Below, piece by piece: positions 6,758 to 15,645 of a stretch of DNA of 19,049 bases. Numbering within the stretch: position 1 is the first letter of the stretch; every line of letters begins with the position of its first letter. The position numbers and the translations under genes are program-made. Below the pieces are notes generated by a model. That model worked only from the letters and a program-made list of their open reading frames with translations, was not told the origin of the DNA and did no database searches. This DNA is from JAUZQZ01 sp964624255. Its GTDB lineage: Bacteria; Pseudomonadota; Zetaproteobacteria; Mariprofundales; Mariprofundaceae. The stretch lies in the NCBI GenBank assembly GCA_964624255.1, contig CAZUWV010000023.1:1-19049 (forward strand), given 5' to 3'.

Positions 6758-9406
6758 TCAAACCCGTCTTCCGTGGCAGTGTTTGTATTTTTTACCTGAG
6801 CCGCAAGAACATGGATCATTGCGCCCTACCTTGGGTTGGGTGCGGCGATAGGTTTGTGGCACTTCTTCTTCCACCTCATCGCCATGGCTGAATTGCATGG
6901 GTATGTTGTGCTGAGGTTCCTCAACTGGAACCGGATTCTCTACCTGTACATGGTGCAGAGCCAGCATGGTTTCCAGGCGGATGCGTCCGAGCATGGCCGC
7001 GAATATTTCGAAGGATTCGCGCTTATATTCCTGTAATGGCTCTTTCTGCGCGTAGCCGCGCAGACCCACGCTCTGACGCAGGTGATCCATGGCCAACAAA
7101 TGGTCTTTCCAGTGCTGATCCAGCATCTGCAAGACCAGAAACTGTTCAAAATTACGCATATTTTCTTCGCCAACGAGGTTCTCTTTTTCCTGCATCATGG
7201 TACTCAGCGCCGCGAGGATATGGTCCGCCATGCCGCTCGCATCTTCTACATCATCGGAATCCGCCCATGATTGTATTGGCACATCCAGGGTCAGTTGTTC
7301 CAGTAGCTCATCGTGCAGCCCCTGCAAATTCCAGTTATCGGCATAAGATTGCGCGGGCATGTGACGGTCCACCAGTGTGACTACAAAGTCCCGGCGCATA
7401 TCTTCAATAAGGTCGCGTACGTCATCGGCCTCCAGTAATTCATGACGCTGTGAATAAATAACATCGCGTTGCTGGTTCATGACATCATCATATTCCAATA
7501 ATTGTTTACGGATATCGAAGTTACGGCCCTCGACCTTCTTCTGTGAGTTTTCGATGGCTTTGGTGACCCACGGGTGCTCGATCGATTCACCCTGCTCAAA
7601 GCCCATTTTGGTCAGCATGGCCTGCATCTTCTCACCTCCGAAGATGCGCATGAGATCATCTTCCAGCGACAGGTAAAAGCGTGTTGAGCCGGGATCACCC
7701 TGGCGTCCTGAACGACCGCGCAACTGATTATCAATACGGCGGGATTCGTGCCGCTCCGAGCAAATAATATGCAGACCCCCCGCTTTGACGACTTCCTCAT
7801 GTTCCGCCACGGATTCGGCACGAATTCCTCTCTCTTTTTCTTTCCGTTCCGCACCGGAGAGTTTTGCTGGTAATTGCGCGATCAGCATGTCCGGGTTGCC
7901 ACCGAGCATAATGTCCGTGCCGCGTCCAGCCATGTTGGTGGCGATAGTTACCATACCTTTGCGGCCTGCCTGCGACACAATTTCCGCCTCGCGTTCATGA
8001 TGTTTGGCATTGAGCACCTCGTGAGGGATGCCCCGTTCCTTTAGCAGGTCCGAAATATGCTCCGATTTTTCAATTGAAGTAGTGCCGACCAAAATCGGTT
8101 GCTCGCATTGATGCGTGGTCACGATGTCTTCAAGAATAGCCTCAAACTTATCTTCCGTGTCGCGATAGATCAGGTCTGCCTTATCGTCGCGAACCATGGG
8201 TTGATTGGTCGGCACGATGACCACTTCCAGATCATAAATTTTCTGGAACTCCTCGGCCTCGGTATCGGCGGTGCCGGTCATGCCCGCAAGTTTGTCGTAC
8301 ATACGGAAATAATTCTGAAAAGTAACGCTGGCCAGCGTCTGGTTCTCCGGTTGGACGGTTACACCCTCTTTGGCTTCCAGCGCCTGATGCTGGCCATCGG
8401 AATAGCGGCGTCCAGGCATCATGCGACCTGTAAATTCATCAATAATGACGACGTCGTCATCGCGTATAATATAATCCACCTCACGCGTGAACAGGGTGTT
8501 GGCGCGCAGACATTGGGTGGCTGCATGAAGTTGATTGACATTTTCAGGGTCGTAGAGACTGCCATTGGGCATCAGATCTGCCTCGCGGAACAGTGTCTCC
8601 ACATGTTCCATGCCTGTTTCAGTGTAGGAAACGGCCTTGTCCTTTTCATCCTTTTCGTAATCGCTCGGGTCCAGTTTCTTGATGACGGCATCCGCTTTCC
8701 GGTACAGATCGTCGGCATGTTCAGCGGGGCCGGAGATAATCAGCGGCGTGCGCGCCTCATCAATCAGAATCGAATCCACTTCGTCAACGATGGCGAAGTT
8801 CAGCTCACGTTGCGCCAGTTCTTCTTTGCTAAAGGCCATATTGTTGCGCAGATAATCAAAACCGAACTCGTTATTGGTACCATAGGTGATGTCGGCGGCA
8901 TAGGCCTCACGACGCGCATCATTATCCAGGCCATGCACAATCACCCCGGTTGACAGCCCCAGGAAACGATACAGACGCCCCATCCATTCAGCATCGCGGC
9001 TGGCCAGGTAATCATTGACAGTAACAACATGGACGCCCTTGCCCGAAAGTGCGTTCAGATACACAGGAAAGGTGGCCATCAATGTTTTACCTTCGCCTGT
9101 TTTCATTTCGGCGATCATGCCGTCGTGCAAAATCAGGCCACCGATGATCTGTACATCGAAGGGACGCATGCCAAGCTCGCGGAAGCTTGCCTCGCGAACT
9201 ACGGCAAATGCCTCCGGCAGGAGGTCGTCCAGACTCTCACCCTGACGGATACGCGATTTGAAGTCTGCTGTCTTCGCGATTAATTCCTCGTCAGAGAGGG
9301 GCTTTATCTGGCTCTCAAGTGCGTTGACTTTATCCACGACGGGATACATTTCTTTCAGAATACGCTCATTGCGACTGCCAAACACCCTGGTCAGGACCTT
9401 AAACAT
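6758..9406 (-). CDS. secA: Preprotein translocase ATPase SecA
   Basis: 882 residues. SecA drives unfolded preproteins through SecYEG with ATP. Walker A is MKTGEGKT (101-108) and the DEAD-like box is DEVD (208-211), followed by IDEARTPLIISGP. Later come TNMAGRGTDIMLGGNP and the helicase-like LRGRSGRQGDPG, then a helical scaffold and preprotein-binding region. The extreme C-terminus carries the zinc site C866-S-C868-x8-C877-H878, which binds SecB and phospholipid. The start at 9406 is fixed by AAGGAG 7 nt upstream and by the conserved opening MFKVLTRVFGSRNER; an in-frame ATG at 9427 would add seven unlikely residues. It is first of the minus-strand group secA-argJ-mutT and divergent from the phosphomannomutase gene. 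Confidence 0.98.
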   Translation of the reverse strand: MFKVLTRVFGSRNERILKEMYPVVDKVNALESQIKPLSDEELIAKTADFKSRIRQGESLDDLLPEAFAVVREASFRELGMRPFDVQIIGGLILHDGMIAEMKTGEGKTLMATFPVYLNALSGKGVHVVTVNDYLASRDAEWMGRLYRFLGLSTGVIVHGLDNDARREAYAADITYGTNNEFGFDYLRNNMAFSKEELAQRELNFAIVDEVDSILIDEARTPLIISGPAEHADDLYRKADAVIKKLDPSDYEKDEKDKAVSYTETGMEHVETLFREADLMPNGSLYDPENVNQLHAATQCLRANTLFTREVDYIIRDDDVVIIDEFTGRMMPGRRYSDGQHQALEAKEGVTVQPENQTLASVTFQNYFRMYDKLAGMTGTADTEAEEFQKIYDLEVVIVPTNQPMVRDDKADLIYRDTEDKFEAILEDIVTTHQCEQPILVGTTSIEKSEHISDLLKERGIPHEVLNAKHHEREAEIVSQAGRKGMVTIATNMAGRGTDIMLGGNPDMLIAQLPAKLSGAERKEKERGIRAESVAEHEEVVKAGGLHIICSERHESRRIDNQLRGRSGRQGDPGSTRFYLSLEDDLMRIFGGEKMQAMLTKMGFEQGESIEHPWVTKAIENSQKKVEGRNFDIRKQLLEYDDVMNQQRDVIYSQRHELLEADDVRDLIEDMRRDFVVTLVDRHMPAQSYADNWNLQGLHDELLEQLTLDVPIQSWADSDDVEDASGMADHILAALSTMMQEKENLVGEENMRNFEQFLVLQMLDQHWKDHLLAMDHLRQSVGLRGYAQKEPLQEYKRESFEIFAAMLGRIRLETMLALHHVQVENPVPVEEPQHNIPMQFSHGDEVEEEVPQTYRRTQPKVGRNDPCSCGSGKKYKHCHGRRV

Positions 9407-9413
9407 GAAATCA

Positions 9414-9419
9414 CTCCTT
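9414..9419 (-). promoter_or_regulatory. Ribosome binding site deciding the secA start
   Basis: AAGGAG on the minus strand, 7 nt before the ATG at 9406. It supports the 882-residue SecA over an extension to 9427. Confidence 0.8.
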
Positions 9420-9492
9420 TGTCGCATTAATCACGGTCGCGCAGGCTAGCACGCGAGCCACGGTGCGAAAATACCAGGCAACCCTCCACAGC

Positions 9493-9521
9493 TTGAGTGA
9501 TTTGCACCCGAGGCCTATCCT
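9493..9521 (+). promoter_or_regulatory. Candidate promoter of the phosphomannomutase gene, possibly leaderless
   Basis: TTGAGT (9493-9498) and TATCCT (9516-9521) are spaced by 17 nt. Transcription would begin near 9528, at the ATG (9529), and no Shine-Dalgarno sequence is seen there. Both facts fit a leaderless mRNA, but the hexamers match consensus only partly. Confidence 0.3.
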
Positions 9522-9528
9522 TGCACAT

Positions 9529-10887
9529 ATGAAACAATTTCCTCATCACACATTTCGCGAATACGACATCCGGGGTATTGCCGGAACGGAAATTACCGAA
9601 GACCTTGCCCGCCGCCTGGGGCTGGCTTACGCTGCATTACTCCCGGACCGTGAAATCCGTCCGGTGATCGTTGGTCGGGATGTACGCCTGTCCGGCCCAT
9701 CGCTGATGGCGGCTACCATCGAAGGTATACTGGATGGTGGCCGGGATGTCGTGGATATTGGTATGGGGCCGACTCCGCTGGCCTATTACGGCGTATTCCA
9801 TCTGGATGGTGCGGGTTGCATTCAGATTACGGCCAGCCATAACCCCGGTAACTACAATGGTTTCAAAATGATGCAGGATAGGGATAGCCTGCATGGCGAA
9901 GCTATCCAACGCATTAAATCCCTGATTCTGTCTCCGCCTGCGAAGGCGAAACGGCGCGGCAAAAGAACGGAAGCGCATATCCACGATGATTATATGACAT
10001 TCGTGGCGTCCGATTGCACGCTGGACCGCCCCCTCAAGGTGGTCATTGATGCGGGAAATGGTCCGTCAGGCATACTCGCCGGACCGATTTACCGCGATCT
10101 GGGTTGTGATGTCATCGAACTTTTCTGCGAACCGGACGGCACATTCCCCAACCACCATCCTGACCCGACCGTGGAAGAAAACATGCGGGATATCAGCCGC
10201 ACCGTGATACAACACAGCGCGGACCTGGGTATTGCCTTTGATGGCGATGGCGACCGCATCGGCGTGGTCGATGAACGGGGACGTATCATCTATGGTGATA
10301 TGTTGCTCCTGTTACTCTCCCGCCACCTGCTTGAGCAACATCCCAACGCCACCATCATTTCCGAGGTTAAATGTTCCCGCCACATGTATGATGACATTGC
10401 CGCACATGGAGGGAATGCCATCATGTGGCGTACAGGCCATTCTCCAATCAAGGCGAAAATGAAGGAAACCGGTGCATTGCTGGCTGGCGAAATGAGCGGG
10501 CACATGTTCTTTGCCGATCGCTTTTTCGGTTTTGACGATGCCGTGTATGCAGGCGCGCGCATCATGCAGGCCGTAGCCAGCCAGAACGCGCCGCTCTCTC
10601 ACATGCTTGCGGGTGTTCCCCACTCCGTAACCACGCCGGAAATCAGGGTAGATTGTCCCGATGCGCGCAAATTCGATCTGGTGGAGGAAGCCAAGGCACA
10701 CTTTTCGAACCTCGGCTATAAAATGATTGATATAGACGGTATGCGACTGGAATTTGATGATGGCTGGGCCTTGCTCCGCGCCTCCAACACCCAACCCGCG
10801 CTGGTGCTGCGCTTCGAAGCACCCAATGACTCCCGCATGACTGAAATGCGCGCACTGATTGAAGGTTGGCTTGTCAGCCATTCGTGA
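9529..10887 (+). CDS. manB: Phosphomannomutase/phosphoglucomutase (AlgC/ManB type)
   Basis: 452 residues from the ATG at 9529. It interconverts hexose 6- and 1-phosphates for GDP-mannose, LPS and exopolysaccharide precursors. It opens with FREYDIRGIAG; the phosphoserine loop is TASHNPGNYNG with S103, the Mg2+ loop is DGDGDR (238-243), the sugar-binding GEMSGH comes next and the C-terminal phosphate-binding RASNTQPALVLRFEA ends the fourth domain. This is the alpha-D-phosphohexomutase layout at the usual length. A GTG at 9463 in frame would add 22 residues with no family likeness, so the ATG is preferred although it has no ribosome binding site. The gene is divergent from secA and its stop codon abuts the stop codon of the Rieske gene. 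Mannose versus glucose preference cannot be read from sequence; these enzymes commonly accept both. Confidence 0.93.
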   Translation: MKQFPHHTFREYDIRGIAGTEITEDLARRLGLAYAALLPDREIRPVIVGRDVRLSGPSLMAATIEGILDGGRDVVDIGMGPTPLAYYGVFHLDGAGCIQITASHNPGNYNGFKMMQDRDSLHGEAIQRIKSLILSPPAKAKRRGKRTEAHIHDDYMTFVASDCTLDRPLKVVIDAGNGPSGILAGPIYRDLGCDVIELFCEPDGTFPNHHPDPTVEENMRDISRTVIQHSADLGIAFDGDGDRIGVVDERGRIIYGDMLLLLLSRHLLEQHPNATIISEVKCSRHMYDDIAAHGGNAIMWRTGHSPIKAKMKETGALLAGEMSGHMFFADRFFGFDDAVYAGARIMQAVASQNAPLSHMLAGVPHSVTTPEIRVDCPDARKFDLVEEAKAHFSNLGYKMIDIDGMRLEFDDGWALLRASNTQPALVLRFEAPNDSRMTEMRALIEGWLVSHS

Positions 10888-11202
10888 CTATGAATCGATA
10901 TCCACCTGGATCGCATTGTTTTCAACCCTGACTGAAAAGGTTTCCACGTCTTCATAAGCCGGAGGTGTCAGTACCTTGCCAGTCTTGATGCAGAAACGAG
11001 ATCCATGACGCGGACAGACAATTTGGTCGCCCTCGCAGATACCGCTGGCCAATTCACCGCCATCGTGCGTACAAGCATCAGCAATAGCATAAAATTCGCC
11101 TTCCAGGTTAAATACGGCAACAGGGCCGACCTCTGTATTTACAACCTTGCGATTCCCCGGCCGTAATTCGCGCTTAGGCGCGACATTCACCCATTCTGTC
11201 AT
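10888..11202 (-). CDS. Rieske [2Fe-2S] ferredoxin-like protein of the SUF operon
   Basis: 104 residues, soluble. The two Rieske ligand boxes are C44-T-H46 and C63-P-R-H66, the latter in CPRHGSRF, 16 residues apart, as in ferredoxin subunits of non-haem iron oxygenases (NirD/BphF size class). There is no signal peptide or membrane anchor, so it is not the bc1 Rieske subunit. It overlaps the sufT stop by one base (TAATG), which implies translational coupling. Similar small Rieske genes sit in suf operons of other proteobacteria, where they may supply electrons or hold a cluster; the exact role is not established. It is the last gene of the operon and its TAG directly abuts the TGA of the convergent phosphomannomutase gene. 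Confidence 0.92.
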   Translation of the reverse strand: MTEWVNVAPKRELRPGNRKVVNTEVGPVAVFNLEGEFYAIADACTHDGGELASGICEGDQIVCPRHGSRFCIKTGKVLTPPAYEDVETFSVRVENNAIQVDIDS

Positions 11203-11747
11203 TAAAACATCCCCAGCTGCAGTTTGGCTTCATCACTCATCATGAAGCGATCCCATGGCGGATCAAATACCAGATCCACGTTGACCTCCGTAACATTCGC
11301 TACGGCCAGCAGTTTAGCGCGCACATCCTCGACCAGAATCGGGCCCATACCACAACCGGGAGCGGTTAATGTCATCACTACATTGACGCAATTCCCCTCC
11401 TTGACCGGTTTGATATCACAGTGATAAATCAGCCCCAGTTCCACGATACTGACGGGGATTTCAGGGTCGTAACACGTCCCGAGCGCTACCCACACAGCAT
11501 CCTCATCCACCGGCCCTTCGGGTTTTTTGAGTGTTTCCGGCCACTGTTCGATTTCAAGACCCAAAGCATCCGCATCCTTGCTATCGATGCGTGCCAGATT
11601 ACCGTTAATGTTCACCGTGTAAGAGCCACCCAGTGCTTGGGTAATCGTAATCTGACTACCTGTGGGGATGGTAATTTTCGTACCTGTGGGGATCAACAGC
11701 GCATTGCAGTCGCGCACTACATCTCGTATTTCTCCAATGTGTGTCAT
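11202..11747 (-). CDS. sufT: Fe-S cluster maturation protein SufT (DUF59/MIP18 family)
   Basis: 181 residues. The C-terminal 105 residues are a DUF59/MIP18 domain: DPEIPVSIVELGLIY (94-108), the cysteine-containing TAPGCGMG (C132) and FDPPWDRFMMS. The N-terminal 75 residues, with LIPTGTKITIPTGSQITI, are the extension typical of SufT rather than of short DUF59 proteins. SufT is known as an accessory factor for maturation of Fe-S proteins, important under iron limitation or high demand. It follows sufU by 8 bp and overlaps the Rieske gene by one base. No strong ribosome binding site is visible, so coupling to sufU translation is likely. Confidence 0.93.
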   Translation of the reverse strand: MTHIGEIRDVVRDCNALLIPTGTKITIPTGSQITITQALGGSYTVNINGNLARIDSKDADALGLEIEQWPETLKKPEGPVDEDAVWVALGTCYDPEIPVSIVELGLIYHCDIKPVKEGNCVNVVMTLTAPGCGMGPILVEDVRAKLLAVANVTEVNVDLVFDPPWDRFMMSDEAKLQLGMF

Positions 11748-11755
11748 CTCGTTGT

Positions 11756-12208
11756 CTATTCCGTGCTTGCGGATTCATCACCCGCCAGGGCCGCATTGAG
11801 GGTGTGCCAGCACAAGGTGGCGCATTTGATACGTGATGGAAATTCACGAATACCGCTCAGAACGGCCAGCTTGTCCAGGCCTTCAGTATTCGCTGCAACC
11901 GTCGGGTCGGAAGTCACCATACCGTGGAAACGGGAAAAAAGTGGTGCGACCTCATCCAGCGTCTTGCCTTTGAGCTGCTCAGTCATCAATGAGGCGGAGG
12001 CAGTGGAAATGGCACAGCCGGAGCCTTCAAAACTGATATCCCGGATCACGTTTTCACCATCCACTTTCAGGTATAATGTAAGTTTATCGCCGCATAGCGG
12101 GTTAAATCCCTCAGCCTTATAGGTGGCATTCGCCATCGCATGAAAATTACGCGGGCTCTTGTTGTGATCCACGATAACCTGCTGGTATAAATCCCTCAGA
12201 TTAAACAT
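11756..12208 (-). CDS. sufU: SufU-type sulfur acceptor / IscU-like protein
   Basis: 150 residues. The conserved residues are C39-G-D41, C65 in GSGCAISTASAS, and C129 in KCATLCW. A stretch of about 20 residues between C65 and C129 (near VTSDPTVAANTEG) is the insertion that marks SufU from IscU. SufU binds zinc through these residues and takes persulfide from SufS, passing it on to SufBCD. No sufE or sufA gene lies in the operon, which fits SufU as the sulfur relay. It follows sufS after 30 bp, with AAGG upstream of its ATG. Confidence 0.93.
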   Translation of the reverse strand: MFNLRDLYQQVIVDHNKSPRNFHAMANATYKAEGFNPLCGDKLTLYLKVDGENVIRDISFEGSGCAISTASASLMTEQLKGKTLDEVAPLFSRFHGMVTSDPTVAANTEGLDKLAVLSGIREFPSRIKCATLCWHTLNAALAGDESASTE

Positions 12209-12238
12209 AAAAACCTTGCATACATTGTAATAAAAATA

Positions 12239-13459
12239 TCATATAAATATATCCCGTGCTTTTTCAAGTGCCGCAAATAATGCCGTCACTTCTTCTACCG
12301 TGTTATAGACGGCAAAGGATGCGCGCGCCGTTGCCGGAACGCCAAAATGCTCCATCACCGGCATGGCACAATGGTGGCCCGCCCGAATAGCTACGCCTTC
12401 CCGGTCCAGAATAGTCCCGAGATCGTGCGGATGCACACCCTCCAGCGTAAACGATAGAATGCTGGATTTATTTGCCGCCGTGCCAATCAGATGCAGGCCG
12501 GGAAAGTTGTTCGCCTGGCGCGTGGCATCATCCAGCAGGGCATGCTCATGGGCAGCTATGGATTCGATACCCACCGAGGTCAACCAGTCGATTGCATACC
12601 CAAAGCCAATGACACCGGCAATATTCGGGGTTCCCGCCTCAAAACGATAAGGCAGAGCGTTGTAGCGCGTTTTCTCGAATGTCACCATGGAAATCATATC
12701 GCCACCCCCCTGATAAGGGGGCATGGATTCCAGAATCTCTTCCCTGGCGTACAAGGCTCCTATTCCCGTGGGACCGTACATTTTATGCGCACTCATGGCA
12801 TAAAAATCCACATCCAGAACCTGCATGTCCACATCCAGATGCGCCGCGGCCTGCGCCCCGTCCAGCAACACCTTCGCGCCCGCCTGATGCGCCAGATCAA
12901 TCATTTCTCTTACCGGATTGATGGTACCAAGCGCGTTGGAAAGGTGCGAAATCGCCGCCAACCGTGTACGCGAAGATAACAGACGTTCAAAGTCACCGAG
13001 AATGACTTCTCCCTGTTCATTGATGGGGGCGACAACCAGTTTTGCTCCGGTCTGCTCGCACAATAATTGCCATGGCACGATATTGGAATGATGTTCCAGC
13101 TCGGTGAGGAGAATCTCATCTCCTGATTTGACGTTTGACCGTCCCCAGGATGCAGCCACCAGATTGATGGCCTCGGTGGCACCACGGACGAAGACAATCT
13201 CGCGTTCCGAACGGGCGTTGACGAAGGTACGGACCTTCTGTCTCGCAGCTTCGTATTTCGCGGTCGCTTTCTCGCTCAGGTAATGCACGCCGCGATGGAT
13301 GTTGGCATTTTCCTGCTCGTAATAGCAACGCAACGCGTCAATGACGCACTGCGGCTTCTGCGTCGTTGCCGCATTATCCAGATAAGCCAGCGGATGACCG
13401 TACACCTGCTGGTGCAGGAGAGGGAATTCGGCGCGAATCTTGTTTACATCGAACATCAT
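12239..13459 (-). CDS. sufS: Cysteine desulfurase SufS (class V aminotransferase fold)
   Basis: 406 residues, the same length as E. coli SufS. The key residues fall at the same numbers as in the E. coli enzyme: H123, D200 (LLDGAQ), PLP lysine K226 (SAHKMYGPTG) and the persulfide cysteine C364 in RAGHHCAMP. It removes sulfur from L-cysteine as an enzyme-bound persulfide, leaving alanine, and passes it to SufU. It belongs to the group II desulfurases, with the short active-site loop. AAAGGA precedes two adjacent ATG codons (13459 and 13456), so M1 or M2 may start the protein. It lies 34 bp after sufD. Confidence 0.97.
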   Translation of the reverse strand: MMFDVNKIRAEFPLLHQQVYGHPLAYLDNAATTQKPQCVIDALRCYYEQENANIHRGVHYLSEKATAKYEAARQKVRTFVNARSEREIVFVRGATEAINLVAASWGRSNVKSGDEILLTELEHHSNIVPWQLLCEQTGAKLVVAPINEQGEVILGDFERLLSSRTRLAAISHLSNALGTINPVREMIDLAHQAGAKVLLDGAQAAAHLDVDMQVLDVDFYAMSAHKMYGPTGIGALYAREEILESMPPYQGGGDMISMVTFEKTRYNALPYRFEAGTPNIAGVIGFGYAIDWLTSVGIESIAAHEHALLDDATRQANNFPGLHLIGTAANKSSILSFTLEGVHPHDLGTILDREGVAIRAGHHCAMPVMEHFGVPATARASFAVYNTVEEVTALFAALEKARDIFI

Positions 13460-13493
13460 TAAAATCCTTTATTCGCCACGAAGATTTTATCAC

Positions 13494-14753
13494 TCATACC
13501 ATTTCCCGTAATACATCGCCTTGCGGTAACCTTTCCAGTGCGGCCCGTTCCAGGTACTGGCGCACCGGCGCTTGCCTCAGCTGCGCCAGCACATCTTCGG
13601 CAAAGGCAAAGGTTAGCGCGTTCATAGCGGAGGCTTTACTCAAACCCCGGCTTCGCAGATAAAATAATTGATCCATATCCAACTGGCCGACCGTTGCACC
13701 GTGCGTACACCGGACTTCATCGGCATAGATCTCCAACTCTGGCTTGGTATCCACTTCGGCATGATTGGATAACAGGAGGTTGCCATTGGACTGACTCGCA
13801 TCCGTGCCGTCCGCTCCTTTATGTACCACCACCTTGCCGTTGAATACGGCGCGGGCACGACCGGAAAGTACACCTTTGTAGCATTCCTGACTGGTGCAAT
13901 CGGGGCTTGCATGGTCAATGCGCGTGTGATGATCCGTATGCTGCCTGCCGCCGATCAGATACAATCCGTTCAGAACGCACGAGGCGTTCACGCCGGACAG
14001 GGACACGGCGATATCCACCCGCGACAATGCCGCACCGAGTGCCAGCGAATGTGAGATAAACCGGCTATCGCGCAGTTGTTTCACATCGACCCGGCCAAGG
14101 TGAAATTGTTTCTCCGCTTCCAGCTGCAAGCGATCATGATAGAGCGTTGCCGCTTCATCAAGGTGTACCAGCGTGACATTGTGCGTCAGTCCCGCTTCCG
14201 TGGAATTACCCACATAGTGTTCGATGACATGAGCTGTCGCGCCGCGACCCATCCAAATGCCGTGCCGCGTATGTGATGCACCACCAGATGTGGTGATATG
14301 CAGCAAATACAGTGGTTTATCCAGCTTCACGCCATCGGCAATACAAATGCATGCGCCATGTGAAGCCATGGCCGAATTAACAGCAATCGCCCCGTTAAAC
14401 AGAGGAGCATTCTCATCCATTTCCAGCGTTTTGGCGGCTTTACCCGCATCGGAGTCCAGCAATACCGACAGGGGGATGACAGAAACACCTTCGGGTAAAT
14501 CCGGTATATCGCCCTGAAAACGGCCATTGGCGAAGACCAGGCGATAGGCATCGAGTTCCGGAACCGACAGTTTTTCCACTGTTTTCTGGCTCAGTTTCGC
14601 CACGAAGGCAGGCGTCCACCATGTTTCACCGAGTGTGGCCGTCAGGCGTGATAAATCGGTGTATTTCCAGTCCTCATTGCGCATCGTCGGCAACCCGGTC
14701 CGCGCATAGACCCGCCAGGCGGCATCACGCATCATCTCAATGGATTGCGTCAT
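13494..14753 (-). CDS. sufD: Fe-S cluster scaffold subunit SufD
   Basis: 419 residues, near the 423 of E. coli SufD. It pairs with SufB and SufC to form the SufBC2D scaffold. The N-terminal helical region (NEDWKYTDLSRL) leads to a beta-helix core, and EVRCTHGATVG near the C-terminus holds C349 and H351, which align with E. coli C358 and the cluster-building H360. Its ATG overlaps the sufC stop in ATGA (14750-14753), so translation is coupled to sufC. No frameshift or missing motif is seen. Confidence 0.97.
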   Translation of the reverse strand: MTQSIEMMRDAAWRVYARTGLPTMRNEDWKYTDLSRLTATLGETWWTPAFVAKLSQKTVEKLSVPELDAYRLVFANGRFQGDIPDLPEGVSVIPLSVLLDSDAGKAAKTLEMDENAPLFNGAIAVNSAMASHGACICIADGVKLDKPLYLLHITTSGGASHTRHGIWMGRGATAHVIEHYVGNSTEAGLTHNVTLVHLDEAATLYHDRLQLEAEKQFHLGRVDVKQLRDSRFISHSLALGAALSRVDIAVSLSGVNASCVLNGLYLIGGRQHTDHHTRIDHASPDCTSQECYKGVLSGRARAVFNGKVVVHKGADGTDASQSNGNLLLSNHAEVDTKPELEIYADEVRCTHGATVGQLDMDQLFYLRSRGLSKASAMNALTFAFAEDVLAQLRQAPVRQYLERAALERLPQGDVLREMV

Positions 14754-15502
14754 GCATTCGCCTCTTTAAGTACCCACTCATAGCCGCGCGCTTCCAGCTC
14801 CAACGCCAACGACTTATCACCTGTTTTTACCATGCGCCCATCGGCCAGCACATGGACAAGATCCGGCTCGATATAATCCAGCAACCGTTGGTAATGCGTA
14901 ATCATCACTATCGCCCGCTCTTGTGAGCGCAGTTTGTTGACGCCGCTCGCAACAACCTTCAGGGCATCAATATCCAGGCCGGAATCGGTTTCATCCAGGA
15001 TGGCGAGTTTTGGTTCCAGCACTGCCATCTGGAAAATTTCGTTGCGCTTTTTCTCGCCGCCGGAGAATCCTTCGTTGACCGAGCGGCGAACCAGGGATTC
15101 ATCCATATCCACCAGTTTCATTTTTTCCCTGATGATGGACATAAAATCCATGGCATCCAGTTCCGGTTCACCCCGATGCTTACGAATGGCATTTAACCCT
15201 GCCTTGAGCAAGTAGACGTTGTTGACGCCGGGAATCTCAACAGGATACTGAAAGGCAAGGAAGATGCCTTCCCACGCACGTTCCTCAGGGCCTAACGCCA
15301 ACAGGTTCTCACCCCGATAATGAATGGTACCTTGCGTTACATCATAGCCATCACGCCCCGCAATCACGTTGGACAGGGTGCTTTTTCCGGAACCGTTTGG
15401 CCCCATGATGGCATGCACTTCTCCAGCTTTGATCTCCAGATCAATCCCTTTGAGGATTTTCTTGCCATCCACGCTTACATGTAAATTTTCAATCTTTAGC
15501 AT
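14750..15502 (-). CDS. sufC: Fe-S assembly ATPase SufC
   Basis: 250 residues, ABC-type ATPase without a membrane domain. Walker A is GPNGSGKST (34-42), the Q-loop is Q85 in AFQYPVEIPG, the signature is SGGEKKR (147-153), Walker B is LAILDETDSG (167-176) and the switch histidine is H203. The TDSGLD after Walker B is typical of SufC. It powers conformational changes in SufBC2D needed to admit iron. AAAGG lies 8 nt before the ATG. Unlike the other suf genes it follows a 143-bp spacer after sufB. It overlaps sufD by 4 bp. Confidence 0.98.
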   Translation of the reverse strand: MLKIENLHVSVDGKKILKGIDLEIKAGEVHAIMGPNGSGKSTLSNVIAGRDGYDVTQGTIHYRGENLLALGPEERAWEGIFLAFQYPVEIPGVNNVYLLKAGLNAIRKHRGEPELDAMDFMSIIREKMKLVDMDESLVRRSVNEGFSGGEKKRNEIFQMAVLEPKLAILDETDSGLDIDALKVVASGVNKLRSQERAIVMITHYQRLLDYIEPDLVHVLADGRMVKTGDKSLALELEARGYEWVLKEANA

Positions 15503-15568
15503 ATTAAGAACCTTTTTTTACCGCAAAGTTTTTCTATTGATATTCTTGTACGCCTTAGCCTGGACTAT

Positions 15569-15640
15569 TCATAAATGCTGCCGTGCCCTTACTTGTTCCT
15601 TTGTTCGCATAGAATCTCTTCGCACAACTTTACGGTTCAT
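15569..15640 (-). CDS. Possible 23-codon ORF in the sufB-sufC spacer
   Basis: An ATG 5 nt after the sufB stop opens a 23-residue frame, MNRKVVRRDSMRTKEQVRAR then QHL, with about a third basic residues. GGGG at the sufB end could serve as a weak ribosome binding site. No family is known to me. It may instead be fortuitous, with the spacer acting only as mRNA leader for sufC. Confidence 0.15.
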   Translation of the reverse strand: MNRKVVRRDSMRTKEQVRARQHL

Positions 15641-15645
15641 CTTTT

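Noticed and set aside
8099..8953. Long plus-strand open frame of 284 codons
   Set aside because: It lies wholly inside secA on the other strand. SecA motifs are unambiguous there, and the translated protein has no recognisable domain.
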